The notes under the pieces: model-generated | The model's database searches: none | The model's input: the letters and a program-made list of their open reading frames with translations, nothing else | Told to the model about the DNA's origin: nothing | Program-made: the position numbers and the translations under genes | DNA from: an uncultured Prevotellaceae bacterium | Lineage (GTDB): Bacteria > Bacteroidota > Bacteroidia > Bacteroidales > Bacteroidaceae | Reading direction: 5' to 3' | Assembly (NCBI GenBank): GCA_900318115.1 | Contig: ONJJ01000010.1 | Coordinates: 1-64,000, forward strand | Length of the DNA: 64,000 nt | In this document: piece by piece, positions 51,451 through 60,658 of the stretch | Layout of the letters: every line of letters starts with the position of its first letter | Numbering within the stretch: position 1 is the stretch's first letter

Positions 51451-52976
51451 TGTCTGTCCTTTTTCTGTTTCTTTTTCTTCCTCTTTTCTTCTCCTGCGAC
51501 GACTACGACTCGTTCACCACAGACCGCAACGCCACGCTGAGCTTCAGCCGTGACACCCTGCAGTTCGATACCTTGCTGACCACTGTGCCCTCGTCCACGC
51601 TGACGCTGGCCGTGTACAATCATGGTGACAAGGGTCTGCGTATCAGTGAGGTGTGGCTGGAACAAGGTACCAACAGCCCTTTCCGCGTCAATATCGACGG
51701 TCAGGACATGAGCCGCTCGGCGGCGAATCATGTGGAAGACTTCGAGGTGCGCAGGCGTGACAGTATTATCGTGCGTGCCGAGGTCACCCTGCCTGAGTTC
51801 CAGTCGGATGCCCCCCGCGAGGTCAAGGACGCCTTGGTCTTCCGATTGGAGAGTGGCATAGAGGCGCGCGTGCCGCTTATCGTGGTGGGACGCAATGCCT
51901 TCTTCATGCGTGCGCGTACCTTATTAAATGATACCGTGCTCACGGCTCGCCGACCCATAGTTGTCTACGACAGCCTGGTTGTCGGCCCGTTGGCAACTCT
52001 GACGCTGCAGGCTGGTACTCAGCTCCTGTTCCACAACGATGCCAACATGATTGTCCGCGGACGTCTGCTGGCCGAGGGCACGCTGGATGCACCTGTGGTG
52101 CTTCGTGGCGACCGGACGGATCGAATGTTCGACAACCTCCCCTACGACAACCTGCCCAACCGATGGGGCGGGGTAGTGCTCACCGCAGAAAGTAAGGACC
52201 ACGAACTCAATTACTTGGACTTGCACAGCGGCGGCTTTGGCATTCGTTGTGACAGTTCCTCGCTGGACGAGCGTAAGCTCCTGCTGACCAATAGCATCAT
52301 CCATAACATTGGCGGCCATGGCCTGGATCTGATGCACAGCCGGGTGGAAGTCGCCAACACGCAGATTTCCAACACCCAAGGTTGCTGCGTCAACCAGTTG
52401 GGCGGCAGTTCGTCCTTCGTCCATTGCACGTTGGCTCAGTTCAATTCCATCTCGGTCTTAGGACGGACGGCGCTGAAAGTAACCTGCTGGAATGAAGAAT
52501 CGTATGTCCCGTTGGAGCGTGCGGACTTCATCAACTGTGTGGTCACGGGCTACGAAGACGATGTCATCCTCGTGGATCCTTTGGAGCCTGATTCTGTGCT
52601 TCCCCAGGTGGATGACCCGCAAGTTAATTATTCCTTTTCCAACTGCTTCCTTGCCACAGAGATACCCGACTTGGAAATCTACACCTCTCGCTTCTCGCAA
52701 ATCGTCTATGACTTGAAGACCAGTACCGATGTGTGGGGTTCTTCGTCCTCATCGGACGACTCGGAGACGCCTCGCCACGAGAAGAACTTCACCCTCTTCG
52801 ACACCAAGAATTTCCTCTATGACTTCACGCCTGTGGAGAATTCTCCCATCCGTGGCATCGCGGATCCGGCCTACAGTGCAGCCTGGACTCTGGACCGCCT
52901 CGGCCGCAGTCGTATGGCGGACGGTGCGCCCGATGCGGGGTGCTACGAGTACACAAATTCTGCGAAAAACGATTGA
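51375..52976 (+). CDS. Lipoprotein with right-handed beta-helix repeats
   Basis: Start is uncertain: the ATG at 51375 gives 533 residues and a signal peptide interrupted by the element-coded TIPSLQGRAGE before FLFLFLPLFFSC (lipidated Cys41); a GTG at 51450 would give a plain 16-residue lipoprotein signal. The mature part has an N-terminal beta domain (DRNATLSFSRDTLQFDTLLT, TLAVYNHGDKGLRISEVWLE) and a parallel beta-helix (about 215-400: NRWGGVVLTAESKDHELNYL, LLLTNSIIHNIGGHGLDLMH). The end GAPDAGCYEY is common in Bacteroidota surface proteins. Its function is unknown; glycan contact is possible. Confidence 0.82.
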   Translation: MSKIIKPKELLSKVTIPSLQGRAGEVSVLFLFLFLPLFFSCDDYDSFTTDRNATLSFSRDTLQFDTLLTTVPSSTLTLAVYNHGDKGLRISEVWLEQGTNSPFRVNIDGQDMSRSAANHVEDFEVRRRDSIIVRAEVTLPEFQSDAPREVKDALVFRLESGIEARVPLIVVGRNAFFMRARTLLNDTVLTARRPIVVYDSLVVGPLATLTLQAGTQLLFHNDANMIVRGRLLAEGTLDAPVVLRGDRTDRMFDNLPYDNLPNRWGGVVLTAESKDHELNYLDLHSGGFGIRCDSSSLDERKLLLTNSIIHNIGGHGLDLMHSRVEVANTQISNTQGCCVNQLGGSSSFVHCTLAQFNSISVLGRTALKVTCWNEESYVPLERADFINCVVTGYEDDVILVDPLEPDSVLPQVDDPQVNYSFSNCFLATEIPDLEIYTSRFSQIVYDLKTSTDVWGSSSSSDDSETPRHEKNFTLFDTKNFLYDFTPVENSPIRGIADPAYSAAWTLDRLGRSRMADGAPDAGCYEYTNSAKND

Positions 52977-53030
52977 TTTGTGTCGAAAAAAACTCTTTTT
53001 GATTCATTTAGCGGAGAAAATGTCAATTTC

Positions 53031-53064
53031 TTTGCGGTCATTCGGAAAGAAAGTTGTAATTTTG
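53031..53064 (+). promoter_or_regulatory. Promoter of the thrS translation operon
   Basis: TTTG (53031-53034) and TAATTTTG (53057-53064) are 22 bases apart, 44 bases before the thrS ATG. Confidence 0.6.
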
Positions 53065-53107
53065 CGGCCGTTATTGTGAATTTATAAAAAAAGAAAAAGA
53101 TACAAGC

Positions 53108-55060
53108 ATGATTAAGATTACGCTTCCCGATGGCTCCGTTCTCGAACGCGAGGCTGGCGTCACGGGTTATGAAATCGCTCAGAGTATTTCACCGCGTCTG
53201 GCTGCCGAGGTCCTCTCGTGCAGCGTTAATGGCGAGACGGTGGAACTGAACCACCCCATCATGGAGGATGCCCAGCTGGTGCTCTTCAAGTGGGACGACG
53301 AACAGGGCAAGCACACCTTCTGGCACACCAGTGCCCACTTGCTGGCCGAGGCGCTGCAGGAACTCTATCCCGGCGTCCAGTTCGGATTTGGTCCTGCCAT
53401 CGAGAACGGCTTCTATTATGATGTCGTGCTGCCCGAAGGCAAGCAGATCAGCGAAGGCGATTTCACCACCATTGAAGAGAAGATGAAGGAACTGGCTTCG
53501 AAGAAGGAGCCCGTGGTCCGCCACGATATTTCCAAGGCCGATGCCCTCAAGCTCTTTGCTGCCGATGGCCAGACGTTTAAGTGTGAACACATCGACCAGG
53601 ACCTCGCTGACGGTACCATCACCACTTATACTCAGGGCAACTTTACAGATCTCTGCCGCGGTCCCCACTTGGTCAACACCGGCGACATCAAGGTCGTCAA
53701 GCTCACCAGCGTGGCCGGTTGCTTCTGGCGCGGCGATGCAGCCCGCGAGAGCATGCAGCGCCTCTATGGCATCAGCTTCCCCAAGAAAAAGATGCTCGAC
53801 GAATACCTGCTCATGCTGGAGGAAGCCAAAAAGCGCGACCACCGCAAGATTGGCAAGGAAATGGAACTCTTCATGTTCAGCGAGCGTGTAGGTAAGGGCC
53901 TGCCCATCTGGCTTCCCAAAGGCACCGACCTTCGCCTGCGATTGCAGGAGATGCTGCGCAAGATTCAGAAGCAGTACGGTTACCAGGAGGTCATCACTCC
54001 TAACATTGGTGGCAAGATCCTCTATCAGACCTCTGGTCACTGGGATCACTACGGCAAGGACAGCTTCCAGCCCATTCAGACACCTGAGGAGGGTGAGGAA
54101 TACCTGCTGAAGCCCATGAACTGCCCCCACCACTGCGAGATTTTCGCCAACCGTCCTCGTTCCTACAAGGAGCTGCCCTTCCGCTGCGCCGAGTTCGGCA
54201 CGGTCTATCGTTATGAGATGAGCGGCGAACTGCACGGACTCACCCGTGTGCGCTGCTTCACTCAGGACGACGCTCACATCTTCTGCCGCCCCGACCAGGT
54301 GAAGCAGGAGTTCACCAATGTCATCGACATCATCCAGCGTGTGTTCTCCACCTTCAACTTCAGCGACGACAACGTCGAGGTGCAGATTTCCCTGCGTGAC
54401 CCCAACGACAAGGAGAAATACATCGGTTCCGATGAGGACTGGGCCAGTGCCGAGCAGGCCATCGTCGACGCTTGCGCCGAGAAGGGCATGAAGGCTCGCA
54501 AGGAAATCGGTGAGGCCGCTTTCTATGGCCCCAAGCTCGACTTCATGGTTAAGGACGCCATCGGCCGCCGTTGGCAGCTGGGTACGATCCAGGTCGACTA
54601 TCAGTTGCCCCAGCGCTTCCAGCTGGAGTACACCGGCGAGGACAACCAGAAGCATCGCCCCGTCATGATCCACCGTGCACCCTTCGGAAGCATGGAACGT
54701 TTCGTGGCTGTGCTCATTGAGCACACGGCTGGTCAGTTCCCCCTCTGGCTCACACCTGACCAGGTGGTTCTGCTGCCCATCAGCGACAAGTACATCGACT
54801 ACGCCAAGAAAGTTCAGCAGTACCTCGACAAGAACAACGTCCGCACCATCATTGACGACCGTGCGGAGAAGATTGGTCGCAAGATCCGCGACAACGAGAT
54901 GAAACACATCCCCTATCTGCTTATCGTGGGCGAAAAAGAGGAAGCAGAAGGCACCGTAAGTGTACGTCGACAGGGTCAAGGAGACCAAGGAAGCATGAAA
55001 TTCGAGGATTTTGCAAAGAAAATCAACGAAGAAGTGCGTAGTATGACAGAAAAGTATTAA
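53108..55060 (+). CDS. thrS: Threonyl-tRNA synthetase
   Basis: The 650-residue protein has the full bacterial layout: TGS domain (1-62), editing domain (about 65-240), class II catalytic core and C-terminal anticodon-binding domain (from about 545). Zinc ligands sit in [10 protein letters not shown] and the later [12 protein letters not shown] block; motif 2 is in [20 protein letters not shown]. The editing site [11 protein letters not shown] is intact. It is the first gene of a thrS-infC-rpmI-rplT cluster, the classical order. Confidence 0.98.
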   Translation: MIKITLPDGSVLEREAGVTGYEIAQSISPRLAAEVLSCSVNGETVELNHPIMEDAQLVLFKWDDEQGKHTFWHTSAHLLAEALQELYPGVQFGFGPAIENGFYYDVVLPEGKQISEGDFTTIEEKMKELASKKEPVVRHDISKADALKLFAADGQTFKCEHIDQDLADGTITTYTQGNFTDLCRGPHLVNTGDIKVVKLTSVAGCFWRGDAARESMQRLYGISFPKKKMLDEYLLMLEEAKKRDHRKIGKEMELFMFSERVGKGLPIWLPKGTDLRLRLQEMLRKIQKQYGYQEVITPNIGGKILYQTSGHWDHYGKDSFQPIQTPEEGEEYLLKPMNCPHHCEIFANRPRSYKELPFRCAEFGTVYRYEMSGELHGLTRVRCFTQDDAHIFCRPDQVKQEFTNVIDIIQRVFSTFNFSDDNVEVQISLRDPNDKEKYIGSDEDWASAEQAIVDACAEKGMKARKEIGEAAFYGPKLDFMVKDAIGRRWQLGTIQVDYQLPQRFQLEYTGEDNQKHRPVMIHRAPFGSMERFVAVLIEHTAGQFPLWLTPDQVVLLPISDKYIDYAKKVQQYLDKNNVRTIIDDRAEKIGRKIRDNEMKHIPYLLIVGEKEEAEGTVSVRRQGQGDQGSMKFEDFAKKINEEVRSMTEKY

Positions 55061-55065
55061 CTTTG
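55058..55065 (+). promoter_or_regulatory. Candidate internal -7 box overlapping the thrS stop
   Basis: TAACTTTG overlaps the TAA of thrS and matches TAnnTTTG, 55 bases before the infC ATG. It could give infC-rpmI-rplT a second promoter. Confidence 0.45.
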
Positions 55066-55119
55066 CGCCCGAAATACGAAACAACATACACTAACATTCG
55101 TCCCGAGAGGGCGACCTGA

Positions 55120-55800
55120 ATGAAGAAAGACAACATCAAGAGCCAGTACCGTGTCAACGAACAGATACGCGTACGTGAAGTCCGAATCGTAGGCGATGAC
55201 ATTGAGTCCACCGTCATGAACACACGCGACGCCATCCGACTTGCAGAGCAGAAGGGTGTGGACCTCGTGGAGATTTCTCCCAATGCCACGCCTCCTGTGT
55301 GCCGACTCATCGATTACTCCAAGTTCCTCTATCAGCAGAAGAAGCGCCAGAAGGAGATGAAGGCCAAGCAAGTCAAGATTGAAGTTAAGGAAATCCGTTT
55401 CGGACCACAGACCGACGACCACGACTACAACTTCAAGCTGAAGCATGCCCAAGGTTTCCTTTCCGATGGCGACAAGGTGAAGGCCTATGTCTTCTTCCGC
55501 GGTCGCAGCATCCTTTTCAAGGAACAGGGTGAGGTGCTCCTCCTCCGTTTCGCTCAGGATCTGGAGGAATACGGCAAGGTGGAATCTATGCCTGTGCTCG
55601 AGGGCAAGCGTATGACCATGTTCATCGCACCCAAGAAAACGGCACCCAAGAAGGTCGAACTGCCCGAGGACGACGAAGATGACGTCGAGGAAGGGCTGGA
55701 CGAAGAGGACGTGCAGGAGCCCGCTCGCAAGAAACCCCAGCAGAAGGCCCAGAAGGAATACACTGGTCCCAAGGTGGAAGGCGAGGACTTCGACGACTGA
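55120..55800 (+). CDS. infC: Translation initiation factor IF-3
   Basis: The 226-residue product has the N-domain ([18 protein letters not shown]), linker helix and C-domain ([30 protein letters not shown]). After about residue 175 it adds a 45-residue acidic and lysine-rich tail ([20 protein letters not shown]) not found in E. coli IF-3 but usual in Bacteroidota. IF-3 keeps 30S subunits apart and checks the start codon. The ATG is a normal start, unlike the AUU of enteric infC. Confidence 0.96.
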   Translation: MKKDNIKSQYRVNEQIRVREVRIVGDDIESTVMNTRDAIRLAEQKGVDLVEISPNATPPVCRLIDYSKFLYQQKKRQKEMKAKQVKIEVKEIRFGPQTDDHDYNFKLKHAQGFLSDGDKVKAYVFFRGRSILFKEQGEVLLLRFAQDLEEYGKVESMPVLEGKRMTMFIAPKKTAPKKVELPEDDEDDVEEGLDEEDVQEPARKKPQQKAQKEYTGPKVEGEDFDD

Positions 55801-55976
55801 CGTCCCGAAGGATTTTAGTGATAGAAGATGAATGGACCCAGGATTGCTCGCGCAGCCTAATCCTATTTATCTGAAATCATGAAGTCATCAAGTAGTAAAA
55901 GACGGATTGCGCGCTGCGCCCGGTATATGCGCAGCCGCGTCCTTGCATTAAATAACAATTTAAACCAAACAAAAAA
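55801..55976 (+). promoter_or_regulatory. Leader before rpmI
   Basis: The 176 bases between infC and rpmI contain GC-rich inverted words (GCGCGCTGCGCC, ATGCGCAGCCGCG) and no gene. In other bacteria L20 represses this operon by binding such a leader; whether it does so here is unproved. Confidence 0.35.
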
Positions 55977-56174
55977 ATGCCAAAAGTAAAGACTAATTCC
56001 GCAGCAAAGAAGAGATTCGTGCTCACCGGAACGGGTAAGATCAAGCGTCACCACGCTTATCACAGCCACATCCTGACAAAGAAAACCAAGAAGCAGAAGC
56101 GCAACCTGCAGCACGCTGACCTCGTCGTCACCGCCAACCGCAAGCAGGTCCGCGAACTCCTCCTCCTTCGCTAA
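55977..56174 (+). CDS. rpmI: 50S ribosomal protein L35
   Basis: The 65-residue basic protein is full length for L35 ([20 protein letters not shown], then [20 protein letters not shown]). It sits between infC and rplT in the conserved order. Confidence 0.97.
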   Translation: MPKVKTNSAAKKRFVLTGTGKIKRHHAYHSHILTKKTKKQKRNLQHADLVVTANRKQVRELLLLR

Positions 56175-56300
56175 TCCCAAATCAGGTAACGAGTTAAACA
56201 AGTATTTCTCTAAAGAAGAAATCACCCAAAGTCAAATCGAACGCTGAGCAACAAAGAAATTTATCCGTAAATTCGCTTACGTTCACAAACAAACAAAATT

Positions 56301-56645
56301 ATGCCAAGATCAGTAAATCACGTTGCTTCACGTGCAAAGAGAAAGAGAATCCTGAAGCTCACCCGCGGCTACTTCGGTGCCCGCAAGAACGTCTGGACCG
56401 TTGCCAAGAACACTTGGGAGAAGGGTCTGACCTATGCCTATCGCGACCGCAAGAACAAGAAGCGCAGCTTCCGCGCCTTGTGGATTCAGCGTATCAATGC
56501 AGCTGCTCGCATGGAAGGCATGAGCTACAGCCAGCTGATGGGTGCCCTGCACAAGGCAGGTGTCGAGATCAACCGCAAGGTGCTCGCCGACCTCGCCATG
56601 AACCACTTCGAAGCCTTCAAGGCTATCGTCGACAAGGTGAAGTAA
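56301..56645 (+). CDS. rplT: 50S ribosomal protein L20
   Basis: The 114-residue protein matches bacterial L20 over its whole length ([55 protein letters not shown]). L20 binds 23S rRNA early in assembly and often regulates its own operon. A hairpin follows at 56677-56706. Confidence 0.97.
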   Translation: MPRSVNHVASRAKRKRILKLTRGYFGARKNVWTVAKNTWEKGLTYAYRDRKNKKRSFRALWIQRINAAARMEGMSYSQLMGALHKAGVEINRKVLADLAMNHFEAFKAIVDKVK

Positions 56646-56676
56646 GGCATTGTCCTCTGTCCTTTGACTGAAAGAA

Positions 56677-56706
56677 AGAAGCCCCGCCAGTTTTTGGTGG
56701 GGCTTC
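56677..56706 (+). terminator. Terminator of the translation operon
   Basis: AGAAGCCCCGCC pairs with GGTGGGGCTTCT over a T-rich loop (one G-T pair). The stem is strong though the following T-run is poor. Confidence 0.7.
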
Positions 56707-56724
56707 TCTGTGGTTGGGGGGGCC

Positions 56725-56868
56725 GGTTCTCTCGGTTCTCTCGGTTCTCCTGGAAGTCCTGGCTTCTCCTGGAAGTCCTGAATTCTCTTGGAAGTCCTGG
56801 CTTCTCTGGAAGTCCTGAATTCTCCTGGAAGTCCTGGCTTCTCTGGAAGTCTAGGAAGTCCTGAGGTC
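56725..56868. repeat. Short tandem repeat of TTCTCCTGGAAGTCCTGG type
   Basis: TCTCGGT and then TTCTCCTGGAAGTCCTGGC-like units (about 19 bases, with GAATTC variants) repeat seven or more times between rplT and the end of the GH97 fusion gene. An open frame crosses it but its protein is only the repeat. Confidence 0.8.
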
Positions 56869-56880
56869 CCGCGGTTTGTT

Positions 56881-59800
56881 TTATTGCGCGGTGACTTGCA
56901 TCACGAATCCTCCTCCGCTGGCGAGGTGTAAGTGCAGTGGCTTGCCGTCGAAGGCTGGTTGAGAGACGGCGTAGTCCTCAGCGTTGTTGTCGGCGTTAGG
57001 ACCGTCGGCATAGAGAGTGATATGTGGGTTGCCGCTGATGCCGAGAGCCGCGGCGAGGTCGAGGGTGAGGTCGCGGGCATCCCAGTTCGTCTGTCCGCCC
57101 ACCCACCAGGTACTTCCCTTGCGGCGGGCTACGACAATGTATTCTCCCATCTTGGCGCTGATGACGCGCGTCTCGTCCATATCATTGGGGATGGAGGCGA
57201 GGAAGCGGGTGTAGTCCGGTTCGGCTTCGTAGGCTGTGGCGGCATCGGCCAGCATGGTCAGCGGCGAGTCGTGGATGACATAGGTGGCGAGTTGGTGACA
57301 ACGTGTGCCCATGGAGACAGGCTGCGTGTAAACGACTGCATAGGTGGAGCGTGTGCCGTTGCGCATGGCGCCGGGTGTGTAGTCCACGAAGCCTGCCATG
57401 CCGCGGATGAAGGGGAAGGTGACATCGTACAGCGGCATGTCCTTCTTGTCGGAGTTCCACTTCACTTCTTCCATGCCGAACACGCTCTCGATGTTCACCA
57501 GGTTGGGGTAGGTGCGGTTCATGCCCGTAGGCTTCCAGAAACCGTGATAGTCCAGCAGGAGGTGGTGGCGTGCGCAGACTTCGGCAATGCGATAGGCCAT
57601 CTCCACGGCCGTCTGGTCATCGCGGTCGAGGAAATCGACCTTGAATCCCTTGACTCCCATGGCGGCGTACTTCTTGCAGGCCTCTTCAAGGTGCTCGTCC
57701 AGCACATTGAACACCGTCCAGAGGATGATGCCCACACCTTTCTGGCGGCCATAGTCCACCAGCGCCTGCACGTCAATCTCTGGAATGCTCTGCATCAGTT
57801 CGCCCTTGTTGGAGTCGTACCAACCCTCGTCGAGAATGGCATATTGCAGGCCGTACTGGGCGGCGAAGTCGATGTAATACTTGTAAGTGTCCATATTGAT
57901 GCCTGCTTTGAAGGGAACGCCCTTGAGGTTCCATGCGTGCCACCAATCCCAGGCGCTCTTGCCCGTGTGAATCCATGAGGTGTCGCCGATTCGGTTGGGC
58001 GAGGCCAGGGCATAGACGAGGTTGGATGTGGGCATCTGCCGGTCGTCGGTGGTCACGCACATCACGCGCCAGGGCAGTGTGCGTGCCCCCTGTGTCTTGG
58101 CGATGTAGTTCTCCGTTTCGGTCACGTGGCTCATGCCCCGATAGCTGTAGTATTCCATCTTCTTCGGGTAGCGTGCGAGTGCGCTTTGCAACTTGCCTTC
58201 CACAGGACGCAGGAACATACCGGGGTAGGCTTCGAGGTCAGATTCCAGAATGGTCACCTTGGCACGACCGAAATCCATGGTGATGGGCATGAACGCCCAT
58301 TGGTCCTGAAGCTTCGACAGTTGGTCGGTGGTGTAGATGTTCTGGAAGGCCATGGCCTCGGGTTTCTTGGGATTGGTCGTGTAGGCCAGGTAGGTCACGG
58401 GGTCTCCTTCGGGAGCGAAGACTGCTACTTCGTCAGCAATGACCAGAGGCTGCTTGGCCGTCTGAATGAAGCGGTAGGCCACGCCGTCGTCGTAAGCCCT
58501 GAATTCTATGCTCAGGTCGGACGTGAGGCGGAAGGTCTGTGCGTTCCAGGTGGCATCGAAACTCTTCTGGCGGTAGGCGAAGGCGTCGATGTGCTCCTTC
58601 CGACTCTCTTGCTTCGTGAGTTTCAGTTTCAGGGATTCGTCTTTGCCATCAATGTCGAGGGCGGCGCGGCCATCCGTGAGCAGGGGCTGGCCATCGAGCT
58701 CTATGCTGTAGGTCACTTGGTTGTCTTTCAGGCCGATTGTTGTTGCGAGACGGCCATTGGGGGAGGTCAGATGCCGACTTGCAGAGACCTGAAGATTGTA
58801 GGGAAAGGTGCGTGCCTGCTCCTCTGCATGGCGGCGTCCACGACCGCGTTCGCCGGATTGGTGACGCTGTGTGGGAGCCCCCATCACCACTAAATACAAT
58901 TCCTTCACGTCGTGATCGCGGGGAGCTGTGTAGCTCACGCGCGCGCGTTCCTTATTATATATGGGGCTGTACTGGCAGTTTCCGTTGTCCAACAAGGCAA
59001 CGAATCCATAGCGCCAGCCTGCATCAGCCTCTGAGCTATTGCCCTGGAATTCGACGTCTATGCGTTCTCCGCGAAGTGGTCTGGGCATCATTCGTGCATC
59101 GAATCCTCCGGCCTCGGGAGCTCCGGCCGTTGGCAGCTGCGGCCAGTGCCCTGCATAGGGGCGGGTCTCCTGGCGGGCATGCTTGAAGTCCAGGAAGATG
59201 GTATGGCGATTGGCCTCGAAGAGGTCGTCGTTGAACTGCGCGGTTGTCATGTGGGCGAGTCGGATGAAGGCATCGGCGGGGTCTTCGGGATTCTGGGCGG
59301 TCTTGTAGATATCGCCGATGATGTCCAGTCCATGGTTCTGCGACCACCATTCGAGCACGTAGGGCGAATGGTAGATGTTCTCCCAGTGAAGGAACGCCTT
59401 GTGTGGCGTGCGCTGGTAGGCCTGCCAGTGATAGAGCTCATCGCGCACCCAGTAGGGGTTTACGTGCCAGAGCATCCATTGTGATGTCATCTCGAAAAAT
59501 CCACCGCCGAACCATCGTCCTTGCTCAGGCTTGTCGGAATCCTGGGTGTCTATGAACTGGTCTGTGGCAGATGAGGCTCGGCGCTGCTCGGACTGTGCCT
59601 TCTTGTCGCAGTGTACCTGCATCTGGAAGCTGTGGCCGAGTTCGTGGGCCACGCAGTTCAGCGAGCGATCCTGCAGGCGGTTGGGCGCCACCCAGAAGGC
59701 GCCGATGAACTCATCGTAGTCGCCGCCGTAGGCTGTGCCCTCGAGCGAGTAGTTGAGCATGACCATCATGCGGTACTTCTCTGCGTTGGAGCCTGCGCCG

Positions 59801-60111
59801 ATGAAGTGCAGCGTGTCGCGGTAGAACGTGTAGAAGCGTTCCAGTTTCTGCTTCAGGTTCTCGAGGTCGATGCGCATGGGGCGCCCTTCGAGTTGGGGCG
59901 GATTGCTGAGGTCGGCTCCGAAGCCGCGTTCCCAGAAAATGGCGAAGTTGGGCGTGAGTGCCATGCGGCTGTAGCTCCAGCGGGCGGTGTCGCTTTCGAA
60001 GTTGTTTTGGCGCAGTTCCTCGGGAATGTAGATTTGCTTGCCGGGAATGTCGATTGCCAGGGCTGAGAGGCAGAGCCCGAAGGCGAGTAGGGTAGAGAAG
60101 TGACGTTTCAT
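56881..60111 (-). CDS. Metallopeptidase-like (DUF6055) / GH97 fusion protein
   Basis: The 1076-residue secreted protein (signal peptide about 1-19) has two parts. Residues about 25-430 match the DUF6055-like family and carry a gluzincin-type motif, HELGH (156-160) with a later Glu (GGGFFEMTSQW, about 207). Residues about 442-1076 form a complete GH97: beta-sandwich start HLTSPNGRLATTIGLKDNQV, (beta/alpha)8 barrel AGINMDTYKYYIDFAAQYGL, ILDEGWYDSN and KGFKVDFLDRDDQTAVEMAY, and the C-terminal sandwich. The Asp of KVDFLDRDD suggests the retaining (alpha-galactosidase-like) branch rather than SusB, which is inference. A linker rich in Arg/Gly/Glu (418-435) joins them. A -7 box TAATTTTG lies at 60151-60158. 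The reading frame is continuous. Confidence 0.85.
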   Translation of the reverse strand: MKRHFSTLLAFGLCLSALAIDIPGKQIYIPEELRQNNFESDTARWSYSRMALTPNFAIFWERGFGADLSNPPQLEGRPMRIDLENLKQKLERFYTFYRDTLHFIGAGSNAEKYRMMVMLNYSLEGTAYGGDYDEFIGAFWVAPNRLQDRSLNCVAHELGHSFQMQVHCDKKAQSEQRRASSATDQFIDTQDSDKPEQGRWFGGGFFEMTSQWMLWHVNPYWVRDELYHWQAYQRTPHKAFLHWENIYHSPYVLEWWSQNHGLDIIGDIYKTAQNPEDPADAFIRLAHMTTAQFNDDLFEANRHTIFLDFKHARQETRPYAGHWPQLPTAGAPEAGGFDARMMPRPLRGERIDVEFQGNSSEADAGWRYGFVALLDNGNCQYSPIYNKERARVSYTAPRDHDVKELYLVVMGAPTQRHQSGERGRGRRHAEEQARTFPYNLQVSASRHLTSPNGRLATTIGLKDNQVTYSIELDGQPLLTDGRAALDIDGKDESLKLKLTKQESRKEHIDAFAYRQKSFDATWNAQTFRLTSDLSIEFRAYDDGVAYRFIQTAKQPLVIADEVAVFAPEGDPVTYLAYTTNPKKPEAMAFQNIYTTDQLSKLQDQWAFMPITMDFGRAKVTILESDLEAYPGMFLRPVEGKLQSALARYPKKMEYYSYRGMSHVTETENYIAKTQGARTLPWRVMCVTTDDRQMPTSNLVYALASPNRIGDTSWIHTGKSAWDWWHAWNLKGVPFKAGINMDTYKYYIDFAAQYGLQYAILDEGWYDSNKGELMQSIPEIDVQALVDYGRQKGVGIILWTVFNVLDEHLEEACKKYAAMGVKGFKVDFLDRDDQTAVEMAYRIAEVCARHHLLLDYHGFWKPTGMNRTYPNLVNIESVFGMEEVKWNSDKKDMPLYDVTFPFIRGMAGFVDYTPGAMRNGTRSTYAVVYTQPVSMGTRCHQLATYVIHDSPLTMLADAATAYEAEPDYTRFLASIPNDMDETRVISAKMGEYIVVARRKGSTWWVGGQTNWDARDLTLDLAAALGISGNPHITLYADGPNADNNAEDYAVSQPAFDGKPLHLHLASGGGFVMQVTAQ

Positions 60112-60432
60112 GAGGGAAGGATTATATGTGTGTTATGCTAATTCTGCTTGCAAAATTAACAAATCCTCTTGACTTGACACTCGTTTTGCACTTTTTTCTT
60201 GCAGAAAGGGCTCATTTTTATTGTAGATTAAGGTAGAAATGCTCCCAGAATCCCCATTTCTTGTCACAAATGTAAGCAGTACGTCTGGATTTCAATGTCA
60301 GATTGCCTATTCTCTCGCAATAGCGTTCCAACCTCCATCAACCCTAACCATCCATCCTGATGCAAACTTCAGACGCAAGTTGCGTCCGTACAGACGCAGC
60401 TTGCGTCTGTACGGACGCAGCCTGCGTCTGAA
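60112..60432. other. Intergenic region upstream of the GH97 fusion, with tandem palindromes
   Basis: Minus-strand TAATTTTG (60151-60158) is a candidate -7 box for the GH97 fusion. Positions 60371-60430 hold three copies of the 17-bp palindrome AGACGCAGCTTGCGTCT in a 21-bp period, the same repeat as at 5069-5150. No gene is visible between. Confidence 0.65.
60371..60430. repeat. Tandem array of three 17-bp palindromes (second locus)
   Basis: AGACGCAAGTTGCGTCC, AGACGCAGCTTGCGTCT and GGACGCAGCCTGCGTCTG are joined by GTAC spacers. The array abuts the start of the truncated AraC fragment. Confidence 0.85.
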
Positions 60433-60654
60433 CTATGTACTTATCTTTCCAGTTTCAAACGCGACTTCCAGAGCATCTATGGCGAGACGCCTGCCAGATG
60501 AATTCGTGAGAAGCGATTGTCGAAAGCCCATCAGATGCTCCAGTCGTCGCAGATGTCCGTGGCTGATGTGGCCTACAGTCTCGGTTTCGAGAATCCCACG
60601 CACTTCAGCCGTATCTTCAAGCAGCAATATGGTGTGGCGCCATCAGCACTGTGA
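60433..60654 (+). pseudogene. Truncated AraC/XylS-family regulator (C-terminal HTH only, with nonsense codon)
   Basis: One frame reads LSSFKRDFQSIYGETPAR, then TGA (60499-60501), then IREKRLSKAHQMLQSSQMSV, ADVAYSLGFENPTHFSRIFK and QQYGVAPSAL. This is the two-helix-turn-helix end of an AraC regulator; the TGA stands where AraC proteins usually have Trp (TPARWIREKRL). The N-terminal domain and first helices are missing, and the break lies at the end of the tandem palindromes. It also faces the radical SAM gene, whose stop is 4 bases away. Confidence 0.85.
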
Positions 60655-60658
60655 CTGC

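Noticed and set aside
53189..55087. 632-codon open frame opposite thrS
   Set aside because: Antisense shadow of thrS, which is identified beyond doubt.
56664..56864. 66-codon open frame after rplT
   Set aside because: It runs through the operon terminator and the GGAAGTCCTGG repeat; its protein is only FSRFSRFSWKSW-type repeats.
60433..60654. TGA read as Trp or selenocysteine in the AraC fragment
   Set aside because: Other genes in the window use TGA as a stop, no selenocysteine element is seen, and the fragment lacks its N-terminal domain, so a dead gene is simpler.
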